Positions 8,706 through 15,262 of a stretch of 18,101 nucleotides of DNA are shown in pieces (the stretch's first letter is position 1; each line of letters begins with the position of its first letter). The stretch comes from Bacillota bacterium (GTDB lineage: Bacteria; Bacillota; Clostridia; Oscillospirales; Acutalibacteraceae): assembly GCA_030705695.1 (NCBI GenBank), contig JAUZPX010000036.1:1-18101 (forward strand), read 5' to 3'. The notes under the pieces were generated by a model. That model ran no database searches, was not told the DNA's origin, and was given only the letters and a program-made list of their open reading frames with translations. The translations under genes were made by a program, and so were the position numbers.

Positions 8706-8975
8706 TTAAATTCTATGCATGGAATTAAAAATATCCTCATGCATTACATGAATTTTTAAATTTTGTGATTCGCCAAGGCATGTAAGCTTATCTACAAGAT
8801 CGGTAAATGGAACAGTAATGTTTGTGATTTCTACAATCATTATCATTGCAAAAAGATCCTGTAAAATTGATTGCGTAACTTCTACTACGTTTGCTCCGTT
8901 TTCAGCGCAAACACCGGCAACGTTTGCAAGAATTCCGACTGTATCTTTTCCGATTACTGTAATTACGGCTCTCAT
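8706..8975 (-). CDS. ACT domain-containing protein (UPF0237)
   Basis: Small stand-alone ACT-domain protein, 89 residues from the preferred ATG. It begins MRAVITVIGKDTVGILANVAG and contains VCAENGANVVEVTQS, the two classic ACT beta-alpha segments that bind amino acids or related small ligands at a dimer interface. The open frame extends 18 codons further upstream to a TTG, but that extension has no ribosome site, would cover the promoter, and relatives start at the M(K/R)AV position. GGGGG lies 10 bases before the chosen ATG. It is the first gene of a two-gene operon with the PFL protein. The ligand is unknown; a regulatory or chaperone-like partnership with PFL is inferred from pairing alone. 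Confidence 0.88.
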   Translation of the reverse strand: MRAVITVIGKDTVGILANVAGVCAENGANVVEVTQSILQDLFAMIMIVEITNITVPFTDLVDKLTCLGESQNLKIHVMHEDIFNSMHRI

Positions 8976-9012
8976 CTTTGCAATTCCCCCGAAAAATATT
9001 AATAATTTAATT

Positions 9013-9041
9013 ATTATAAGCCTTTTCACATAGAAAGTAAA
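9013..9041 (-). promoter_or_regulatory. Promoter of the ACT-PFL operon
   Basis: Minus-strand TTTACT (9041-9036), a 17-base spacer and perfect TATAAT (9018-9013). It lies 37 bases upstream of the ACT start codon at 8975, which supports the shorter N terminus for that protein. Confidence 0.6.
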
Positions 9042-9084
9042 GATTATTTTAAGTCAAAATTAGAATTATTTACCTGTATTTTTG

Positions 9085-9093
9085 TGATAAAAT
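9085..9093 (+). promoter_or_regulatory. Possible extended -10 promoter for the PHP phosphatase gene
   Basis: TGATAAAAT matches an extended -10 (TGn followed by TAAAAT), 31 bases upstream of the ATG at 9125. No good -35 is visible at the proper distance. It would fire divergently from the ACT-PFL promoter, with about 45 bases between the two -35 areas and no clear shared operator. Confidence 0.4.
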
Positions 9094-9124
9094 GTTTATG
9101 GAATTTTAATAGGGGTGGAGTATT

Positions 9125-9964
9125 ATGCCTGAGCGTTTTTTGGCTGATTGTCATGTTCATAGCAATTGTTCGTTTGACGGAAAAAATACAGTGTCAGAGC
9201 TTTGCAAAGAAGCTGTTAAAAAGCAATTGAATGCTGTAACAATTACCGATCATTTAGAAGTACCGCTTCTTGATAAACCAAACGGTGAAATGGGCGATTT
9301 TCGCAGTTTGATTCCGCTTTCTGTAAAAAAAATTAATCAAGCAAAAGAGCAATATAAAGGTATATTGGATGTTTTTTGCGGTGTGGAAATCGGAGAACCG
9401 TGTCATGATATTAAAAAAGCACAGGAAGCGTTGGCTTTTTCTGATTTTGACTATGTGCTTGCTTCCGTTCATAATTTAAGAGGAAAGTCAGATTTCTTTT
9501 GGCTTGAATATTCAGCGGATAACGTTAATGATTATTTGAACCTATATTTCGACGAAATTCTTGAAACTGTAAACTGGGGGAAATTCAACAGTCTTGCCCA
9601 CTTAACATATCCTTTAAGATATATTGTTTTAAAAACAGAGATAAACGTAGATTTATCTTTGTTTTCAAAAAAAATAGATGAGATATTTAAAATTATGATA
9701 GAAAAAGAACTTGCTCTTGAAATCAACACATCAGGATTAAGGCAAAAAATCGGTAAAACGCTACCTGATACTGAAATTATTCAGCGTTTCAGAGAGTTAG
9801 GCGGAAAATACATTACATTAGGTTCTGATGCTCATAATTGCAAAGATCTTGCATTTGGTTTAATTCAAGGGTTAAAAGAAGCACAAACGGCAGGTTTTAC
9901 GGAATATACAGTGTTTAAGCAGAGAAAGCCCAATTTATTTTCAATTAATGAGGCAATGATTTAA
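9125..9964 (+). CDS. PHP-domain histidinol-phosphatase (HisJ family)
   Basis: 279-residue PHP-superfamily phosphoesterase, the normal length for HisJ-type histidinol-phosphate phosphatase (the penultimate step of histidine synthesis). The metal-binding motifs are all visible: DCHVHSNCSFDG with His10 and His12, TDHLE (about residues 41-45), CGVEIGEP (about residue 85), ASVHNLRG (about residue 115), LAHLTYPLRY (about residue 158), LEINTSGLR (about residue 200) and LGSDAHN with Asp235 and His237. These give the trinuclear metal site typical of the family. No other histidine gene is nearby, so the substrate is assigned by family only and another phosphate ester is possible. It has AGGGGTGG just before the ATG and is transcribed alone; the following 70 bases are AT-rich with no good terminator. 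Confidence 0.85.
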   Translation: MPERFLADCHVHSNCSFDGKNTVSELCKEAVKKQLNAVTITDHLEVPLLDKPNGEMGDFRSLIPLSVKKINQAKEQYKGILDVFCGVEIGEPCHDIKKAQEALAFSDFDYVLASVHNLRGKSDFFWLEYSADNVNDYLNLYFDEILETVNWGKFNSLAHLTYPLRYIVLKTEINVDLSLFSKKIDEIFKIMIEKELALEINTSGLRQKIGKTLPDTEIIQRFRELGGKYITLGSDAHNCKDLAFGLIQGLKEAQTAGFTEYTVFKQRKPNLFSINEAMI

Positions 9965-10035
9965 TTTTAAATTTTTGTTAATACCATGTTTTTGATTATT
10001 TTCAATATAATGATTGATATTTTTCGTAAATTTTA

Positions 10036-10055
10036 TTGACAAATATTATTGTCAA
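10036..10055. repeat. Inverted repeat overlapping the yceD promoter (candidate operator)
   Basis: Arms TTGACAA (10036-10042) and TTGTCAA (10049-10055) are perfect complements around a 6-base centre. The repeat covers the -35 and most of the spacer, the classic place for a repressor to block RNA polymerase. It may also be partly chance, because one arm contains the -35 consensus. No regulator can be named from this sequence. Confidence 0.5.
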
Positions 10056-10064
10056 CGATATAAT
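10036..10064 (+). promoter_or_regulatory. Full-consensus sigma-A promoter of yceD-rpmF
   Basis: TTGACA (10036-10041), a 17-base spacer and TATAAT (10059-10064): both hexamers are perfect. Transcription should start near 10071, leaving a leader of about 57 bases. Such strength fits a ribosomal-protein operon. The -35 is part of an inverted repeat listed separately. Confidence 0.85.
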
Positions 10065-10127
10065 ATTACACGGTGTTTCGTATTTTGGAATATCACTATA
10101 TTCATCAAATAACAGGCGGGCGTCATC

Positions 10128-10628
10128 ATGGTACTTGAACTTAAAAAAGTTTTTCTCTGCGATGGCGAAAAACAGAATATTAACTGTTCGGTTAATCTTA
10201 ATGATTTTGATTTAAACGGCGAATATCCTTTTGTTTCTCCTGTTTCGGTGAGTGGCTGTGTTCAAAACAGATCCGGAATTGTGCAGCTTACAATGAATGT
10301 TGTTTTTGAATTTAAAAGCAATTGCGACCGCTGCCAAAAGGAAATACGAAAAGAATATCATGAAGCGTTTTCTCATTATCTTTCTGAGGCGCTAAGCGAT
10401 AATCATTCAGAAGAATACATTGAAGCACCTGATTTTCAGCTTGATCTCGATGAGCTTGTTAAGTCTGATATTCTTTTAAACCTGCCTCATAAATTTTTGT
10501 GTAAAGATGACTGCAAAGGTTTATGTATGAATTGCGGCAAGGATTTAAACGAAGGATCATGCGATTGCAACAGGCAAAATATTGATCCAAGGTTGGAAAA
10601 ACTACAACAACTCATTGATTTGGAATAA
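10128..10628 (+). CDS. yceD: YceD family protein (DUF177), 23S rRNA accumulation protein
   Basis: 166-residue YceD/DUF177 protein. Members are almost always encoded directly before rpmF and are implicated in 23S rRNA accumulation or large-subunit assembly. The N-terminal half has the beta-rich GEYPFVSPVSVSGCVQN segment. Two CxxC-like pairs follow: CDRCQKE in the middle, and CKDDCKGLCMNCGKDL plus CDC near the C terminus, a pattern suggesting zinc binding. It starts at the first ATG after the consensus promoter, with AGGCGG as a modest ribosome site about 10 bases before. rpmF follows after 26 bases. The family call is confident; the molecular role rests on work on relatives. Confidence 0.88.
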   Translation: MVLELKKVFLCDGEKQNINCSVNLNDFDLNGEYPFVSPVSVSGCVQNRSGIVQLTMNVVFEFKSNCDRCQKEIRKEYHEAFSHYLSEALSDNHSEEYIEAPDFQLDLDELVKSDILLNLPHKFLCKDDCKGLCMNCGKDLNEGSCDCNRQNIDPRLEKLQQLIDLE

Positions 10629-10654
10629 CGAAAAAGCGCAAGGAGGTTTTTCAG

Positions 10655-10837
10655 ATGGCAGTACCAAAGAGAAAACATTCAAAAGCAAGAAGAGATAAAA
10701 GACGTTCAAACGTTTGGAAGCTTCAAGCACCGGCTCTGGCAAAATGCTCAAATTGCGGAGAGCTGAAAGCTCCTCACAGAGTTTGTAAAAATTGTGGCAT
10801 GTACAAAGGCAGAGAAGTGATTAAAGTCGAAGCTTAA
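10655..10837 (+). CDS. rpmF: 50S ribosomal protein L32
   Basis: 60-residue bL32, starting MAVPKRKHSKARRDKRRSN, the invariant basic N terminus. It has a zinc-type CSNCG...CKNCG pair (four cysteines), so this is the zinc-binding (C+) paralogue form; a C- form, if present, lies elsewhere. The ribosome site AAGGAGG is strong. It is co-transcribed with yceD from the consensus promoter. A 16-base perfect palindrome spans its stop codon and a terminator-like hairpin lies about 40 bases further on. Confidence 0.98.
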   Translation: MAVPKRKHSKARRDKRRSNVWKLQAPALAKCSNCGELKAPHRVCKNCGMYKGREVIKVEA

Positions 10838-10843
10838 GCTTCG
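10828..10843. repeat. 16-base perfect palindrome over the rpmF stop codon
   Basis: CGAAGCTTAAGCTTCG reads the same on both strands, with the TAA stop codon in its right-centre. It has no T-run, so it is not a terminator itself. As RNA it could fold into a small hairpin; as DNA it could be a dimeric protein site. It may be a coincidence of the codons for Glu-Ala-stop. Confidence 0.6.
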
Positions 10844-10874
10844 CTATCACATTTGAGCTTAACAAAAGTTATCA

Positions 10875-10917
10875 GGCGGCGGGAGGATATCTCACCGCCC
10901 TTTTGTTTGGTTTTTTT
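10875..10917 (+). terminator. Intrinsic terminator after rpmF
   Basis: A GC-rich hairpin (GGCGG-GAG at 10878-10885, loop GATAT, CTC-A-CCGCC to 10899, one bulged A) is followed by TTTTGTTTGG and a run of seven T. It should end most yceD-rpmF transcripts. No promoter is visible between it and the DUF512 gene, so the downstream genes may depend on partial read-through. Confidence 0.7.
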
Positions 10918-10937
10918 ACTGACAAGGAGGCGAAAAT

Positions 10938-12257
10938 ATGGCTGTGAAAATTACTGATGTTATAAAAAACAGCAGTGCTGATAAATGCGGAATCAAAGCG
11001 GGTGAAACCTTGATTTCCATTGATAATCATGATATCATTGATGTATTGGATTATCGATTTTATCAGCTTAATACTTCTTTGTCACTAATTATTCGGGATC
11101 TGTCTGGAAATACCCGTGAAGTTCGGATTACAAAGCAGGAATACGATGAAATTGGACTTGATTTTGAAACTTATTTAATGGATAAACAACGTCCTTGCAA
11201 AAATAAATGTATTTTTTGTTTTATCGACCAGCTTCCGAAAGGACTTAGAAAGTCTTTATACTTTAAAGATGACGACTCAAGACTTTCATTTTTATTCGGG
11301 AATTATATTACGCTTACTAATTTAACCGAGCATGAAATTGACAGAATTATCAAAATGCATATTTCTCCGATAAATGTGTCGGTTCACACAACGAATCCCG
11401 AATTACGCTGCAAAATGATGGGAAACCGATTTGCAGGTAAAACACTAGAAGTTCTTGAACGTTTTGCAAAGGCGAATATAAAAATTAATTGTCAGATAGT
11501 TTCGTGCCGAGGAATTAACGACGGAGAAGAGCTTAAACGGACACTTTCAGACTTGGAAAAGCTTTTGCCGTCTTTAGAATCGGTTGCCGTTGTGCCTGTT
11601 GGGCTTACAAAATTCCGTGAAAATCTTTTTGAATTGCAGCCGTATGACATGCAAAGTGCGGCCGAAACAGTAGAGATTATCGAGTCTTTTGGCAATCGTT
11701 ATATTAAAGAACATGGCAGACGAATTGTTTTTGCTGCCGATGAATTTTATATTAAAGCGAATAAGACAATTCCAAGTGCTGAGTTTTACGAAAGTTTTGA
11801 CCAGCTTGAAAACGGTATAGGTATGATTGCCTTGTTAAAAGATGAATTCTTGTGCGCACTTGAAGATTTGAATGAAGATTCGGATATTCAGTGCAAAGTA
11901 ACGATTGCCTGTGGCGTTTCGGCAGCACCTTATATGCAGGAACTTATGAATGAATTTCAAAAGAAGTATAAAAATATAATTGTTCAGGTAATTCCAATTG
12001 TGAACGACTTTTTTGGCGACAAAATTGACGTTACTGGACTGATTGTTGGCGGCGATTTAATAAATCAGCTGAAAAACGTAGATTTAGGCGAAGAGCTTTT
12101 TATCTCATCAAATATGCTAAGGCATGAGGGTGATTTGTTTTTAGACGATACATCGCTTTGTGATGTTGAAAATGCTTTGAATATTAAAGTAACACCAATT
12201 AAAAATGATGGTGCGGAATTGTTAGAAAATTTGCTAAGGAGGGGAACGCATGGCTAA
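10938..12257 (+). CDS. DUF512 radical SAM protein with N-terminal PDZ-like domain
   Basis: 439-residue protein of the PDZ/radical-SAM/DUF512 family, full length. Residues about 5-70 look like a PDZ domain (SSADKCGIKAGETLISIDNH). The iron-sulfur motif CKNKCIFC follows, with Cys87, Cys91 and Cys94 in CxxxCxxC spacing, then FIDQLPKGLRKSLYFKDDD and NYITLTNL, both highly characteristic. The C-terminal DUF512 part includes VAVVPVGLTKFREN and IVGGDLINQL. The reaction is unknown; the family is widely encoded next to der, which hints at a ribosome or tRNA-related role, but that is inference. The ribosome site AAGGAGG is strong. Its last 8 bases overlap der. Confidence 0.92.
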   Translation: MAVKITDVIKNSSADKCGIKAGETLISIDNHDIIDVLDYRFYQLNTSLSLIIRDLSGNTREVRITKQEYDEIGLDFETYLMDKQRPCKNKCIFCFIDQLPKGLRKSLYFKDDDSRLSFLFGNYITLTNLTEHEIDRIIKMHISPINVSVHTTNPELRCKMMGNRFAGKTLEVLERFAKANIKINCQIVSCRGINDGEELKRTLSDLEKLLPSLESVAVVPVGLTKFRENLFELQPYDMQSAAETVEIIESFGNRYIKEHGRRIVFAADEFYIKANKTIPSAEFYESFDQLENGIGMIALLKDEFLCALEDLNEDSDIQCKVTIACGVSAAPYMQELMNEFQKKYKNIIVQVIPIVNDFFGDKIDVTGLIVGGDLINQLKNVDLGEELFISSNMLRHEGDLFLDDTSLCDVENALNIKVTPIKNDGAELLENLLRRGTHG

Positions 12258-13578
12258 ACCTATTGTAGCTATTGTCGGACGTCCTAATGTAGGGAAGTCC
12301 ACGCTTTTTAATAAATTGGTCGGTAAACGTATTTCTATTGTTGACGATACGCCTGGCGTTACCCGTGACCGCATTTACGGAGAATGCGAATGGCAGAATC
12401 GTACTATCAGTATTATCGATACAGGAGGTATCGAACCTCGTTCGGATGATGTTATTCTTTCTCAAATGCGCCGTCAGGCAGAACTTGCAATTGATGCGGC
12501 AGACGTAATAATTCTTGTAACAGATGTAAGATCAGGACTTGTGTCTACCGATTTGGAAGTTGCTCAAATGCTTATAAAGAGTGGACGACCTGTTGTGCTT
12601 TGCGTAAATAAATGCGATTCAGTAGGTGAGGCATCGGCTGATTTTTATGAATTTTATAATCTCGGAATTGGCGACCCGATTCAGGTTTCAGCTGTGCACG
12701 GACATGGCACGGGCGATTTACTTGAGGCTGTTTTTGCTTTTCTTCCTCCAGAATCTGATTATGACGAAGAAGGCGAAGTAATAAGCGTAGCAGTAATAGG
12801 CAAGCCGAATGTCGGAAAATCATCGCTTGTAAATAAAATTCTCGGCGAGGAACGTGTAATCGTTTCAAATATTGCAGGTACAACAAGAGATTCTATCGAT
12901 ACTTCCGTTGAAAACAAACATGGATGTTTTAATTTAATTGATACTGCAGGGCTTAGAAGAAAGAGCAGAGTAGACGATATTATTGAAAAATACAGTATAC
13001 TCAGGGCTAAAATGGCAATCGAACGCTGTGATGTCTGCGTAATTATGATTGATGCTTGCGAAGGGTTCACAGAACAGGATTCCAAGGTTGCAGGGCTTGC
13101 AATGGAAGCAGGCAAAGGATGTATTATTGCTGTAAACAAATGGGATGCCATTGAAAAGACAGATAAAACTATGAATGAGTATAGAAAGGCACTGCAAACT
13201 GATTTTTCGTTTATTTCATATGCTCCTATGATTTTTATTTCGGCAAAAACAGGGCAAAGGCTTGATCAGCTTTTTGAACTCATCAAGCAAGTTGCTTCCT
13301 CAAATGCAATGCGCATTAAAACAGGTATGCTAAACGATTTACTTGCAGAAGCCGTTATGCGTGTACAACCGCCGACAGATAAAGGACGCAGGCTCAAGAT
13401 TTATTATATGACTCAGGCTTCCACAAAGCCTCCTACATTCGTGTTCTTTGTTAATTCAGATGAGCTGTTTCATTTTTCATATCAGCGTTATTTAGAGAAT
13501 AAAATAAGAGATACTTTCGGGCTTGTCGGTACTCCGATTCGCTTTGTAATTCGTGAACGTGGCGACAAAGATAAATAA
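12250..13578 (+). CDS. der: Ribosome biogenesis GTPase Der (EngA)
   Basis: 442-residue essential GTPase acting in late 50S subunit maturation. Two tandem GTPase domains are complete. The first has GRPNVGKST (residues 10-18), DTPGVTRDR, DTGG and NKCD. The second, from about residue 183, has GKPNVGKSS, GTTRDS, DTAG and NKWD. The C-terminal KH-like domain ends GLVGTPIRFVIRERG, as is standard. The start ATG lies inside the DUF512 gene, behind AAGGAGGGG, so translation is probably coupled. The protein shows no unusual residue. Confidence 0.98.
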   Translation: MAKPIVAIVGRPNVGKSTLFNKLVGKRISIVDDTPGVTRDRIYGECEWQNRTISIIDTGGIEPRSDDVILSQMRRQAELAIDAADVIILVTDVRSGLVSTDLEVAQMLIKSGRPVVLCVNKCDSVGEASADFYEFYNLGIGDPIQVSAVHGHGTGDLLEAVFAFLPPESDYDEEGEVISVAVIGKPNVGKSSLVNKILGEERVIVSNIAGTTRDSIDTSVENKHGCFNLIDTAGLRRKSRVDDIIEKYSILRAKMAIERCDVCVIMIDACEGFTEQDSKVAGLAMEAGKGCIIAVNKWDAIEKTDKTMNEYRKALQTDFSFISYAPMIFISAKTGQRLDQLFELIKQVASSNAMRIKTGMLNDLLAEAVMRVQPPTDKGRRLKIYYMTQASTKPPTFVFFVNSDELFHFSYQRYLENKIRDTFGLVGTPIRFVIRERGDKDK

Positions 13579-13612
13579 TTCAATTTTTAATTATATTTAA
13601 GGAATGGTTTGT

Positions 13613-14332
13613 TTGAACGGTATAGCAAATTTTATTTGCAACAATATACTTTATATTTTAGCTGTGGTTGTTATTGCATATTTGATTGGCAGCATTAGCC
13701 CGTCGATTATTATTACAAAGATTACAACAAAGAATGAAGACATTCGTAATATGGGGAGCGGAAGCGCAGGCTTTACCAATGTTTTGCGTTCTGTCGGAAA
13801 AACGCAAGCAATACTGACGATTTTGCTTGACTTTGCAAAAGGTTCGATTGCTGTTCTTGTTGGTGCGTTTATTTTTTCTAAGATTCCGTTAGCGGAAACA
13901 CATCATATTATTATAAATTACGGAAAATATCTTGCAGGACTTTTTGTAATACTTGGGCATATATTTCCTGCATTTTTCGGTTTTCGTGGCGGAAAAGGTG
14001 TTGTAACTTTTGCCGCTATGATTGCTCTTGTGGATTGGCGTGTGTTTTTAATTTTACTTGTAATCGCTATGATTATTTTATTTGTAAAGAAAATCGTTTC
14101 GCTTGCTTCAATTATAGGTGCGGCACTCTATCCGGTTGTCCCATTTTGTATTACTTATTTTATTGATTATTTACCACACAAGGGAACAAGCGGTGCTGTG
14201 TCAATGAGCTATATTATTTCCGCAACTCTGATTTCTCTGGTAATAGGTTTGATTGTCATTATTAAACACAAAGAAAATATAAAACGGCTTTTAAAAGGCG
14301 AAGAAAAGAAAATTTCCGCAAAAAATAAGTAA
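13613..14332 (+). CDS. plsY: Acyl-phosphate:glycerol-3-phosphate acyltransferase PlsY
   Basis: Integral membrane enzyme that transfers an acyl group from acyl-phosphate to glycerol-3-phosphate, the first step of phosphatidic acid synthesis. About 239 residues with five to seven membrane segments. The three family motifs are present: GSGSAGFTNVLRSVG, the LDFAKG loop, and GHIFPAFFGFRGGKGV. I prefer the TTG at 13613: AAGGA (13599-13603) is 9 bases before it, whereas the in-frame ATG at 13604 touches the AAGGA and has no spacing. The alternative adds only MVC at the N terminus. The partner plsX is not in this window. The C-terminal tail is lysine-rich and cytoplasmic. Confidence 0.95.
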   Translation: MNGIANFICNNILYILAVVVIAYLIGSISPSIIITKITTKNEDIRNMGSGSAGFTNVLRSVGKTQAILTILLDFAKGSIAVLVGAFIFSKIPLAETHHIIINYGKYLAGLFVILGHIFPAFFGFRGGKGVVTFAAMIALVDWRVFLILLVIAMIILFVKKIVSLASIIGAALYPVVPFCITYFIDYLPHKGTSGAVSMSYIISATLISLVIGLIVIIKHKENIKRLLKGEEKKISAKNK

Positions 14333-14356
14333 ATAATTATACAAGGAGTAATTTGT

Positions 14357-14695
14357 GTGTCTGATTGTATTTTTTGTAAAATAATTAACGATGAACTTCC
14401 AAGCACTAAAGTCTACGAGGATGAAAATATTCTTGCGTTTCATGATATTAGTCCTCAGACGCCTGTACATATTATCATAATTCCAAAAGTACATATTTCA
14501 GCTGCAAGCGAGCTGAATGAGCAAAACAGCGAAATTGTTGCAAAGATATTTGCTGTCATTCCGAAGATTGCAAAAGACCTTGGACTTGAGCATTACCGTA
14601 TTGTAAATAATTGCGGACCTGAAGCTGGACAAACAGTGTTTCACCTGCATTTTCACCTTTTGGGTGGCAGAGTTTTAAACGGAAAAATGGCATAA
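14357..14695 (+). CDS. HIT family protein (HINT/PKCI-like nucleotide hydrolase)
   Basis: 112-residue histidine-triad protein starting SDCIFCKIINDELPSTKVYED, the standard HINT N terminus with a CxxC pair. The catalytic triad HLHFHLLGG is at residues 96-104 (His96, His98, His100), with GPEAGQTVFH just before. Relatives hydrolyse purine nucleoside phosphoramidates such as AMP-lysine. The start codon is GTG, with AAGGAG 8 bases upstream. The next gene starts 9 bases after the stop, with its ribosome site overlapping this stop codon, so the HIT and phosphoribosyltransferase genes are probably translated together. Confidence 0.95.
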   Translation: MSDCIFCKIINDELPSTKVYEDENILAFHDISPQTPVHIIIIPKVHISAASELNEQNSEIVAKIFAVIPKIAKDLGLEHYRIVNNCGPEAGQTVFHLHFHLLGGRVLNGKMA

Positions 14696-14704
14696 GGTGA
14701 TATT

Positions 14705-15244
14705 ATGGAAAAGTATGAGATGACAATTGCCGGATGCAAGCGTGAATTACCTGTTTGCAGAATTAATGAGAATCTGAGCATTGCGGCATTTATTATGTTC
14801 GGTGATGTTGAAATAACCGAGAAATCAGCAACTGAACTGATGAAAATTGTGCCTGAACATGATATTGTAATTACAGCCGAAGCAAAAGGAATACCGCTTT
14901 GCTACGAGATGGCTCGTATCGGTTGTAGGCAGTATGTTGTAGCAAGAAAAAGCAAAAAACTTTATATGAAAGACAGCATTTCAGTGTCTGTAAAATCAAT
15001 TACTACCGATAATGTTCAGAGTCTTTATTTAAGTGGCGATAAAGCTAACCTGATTAAAGGAAAGCGTGTCTTGGTTGTTGATGATGTCATAAGCACAGGC
15101 GAATCCGTTGCGGCTGTATGCGAGCTTGTTAATAAAGCAGGCGGAAATATCGTCGGCAAGGCATGTGTGTTGGCAGAAGGCGATGCTATAAACCGAGATG
15201 ATATTATTTATTTAAATCCGTTACCGTTGTTTTTTGACAATTAA
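14705..15244 (+). CDS. Phosphoribosyltransferase family protein (adenine PRT-like)
   Basis: 179-residue type I phosphoribosyltransferase. The PRPP-binding motif VLVVDDVISTGES is at residues 121-133, with the upstream TAEAKGIPLCYEMAR (about residues 58-73) matching the purine PRT EA(K/R)G element and VARKSKKLYM matching the flexible-loop region. It most resembles adenine or xanthine PRTs, but motif reading alone does not fix the base. A role in purine salvage or in regulation is possible. Its close coupling to the HIT gene suggests a shared purine nucleotide role, but that is inference. It has a GGTGAT ribosome site over the HIT stop codon. Confidence 0.85.
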   Translation: MEKYEMTIAGCKRELPVCRINENLSIAAFIMFGDVEITEKSATELMKIVPEHDIVITAEAKGIPLCYEMARIGCRQYVVARKSKKLYMKDSISVSVKSITTDNVQSLYLSGDKANLIKGKRVLVVDDVISTGESVAAVCELVNKAGGNIVGKACVLAEGDAINRDDIIYLNPLPLFFDN

Positions 15245-15262
15245 TAATTCGGAGGAATAGAT

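Noticed and set aside
8976..9029. N-terminal extension of the ACT protein from a TTG
   Set aside because: No ribosome site, overlap with the likely promoter, and the family starts at the internal ATG at 8975.
9965..10035. AT-rich short inverted repeats after the PHP gene as a terminator
   Set aside because: Stems of five A-T-dominated pairs are too weak and the sequence is expected to make such repeats by chance.
12572..13151. Overlapping antisense open frames inside der
   Set aside because: Der is complete and conserved across this stretch; the antisense frames lack ribosome sites and family features.
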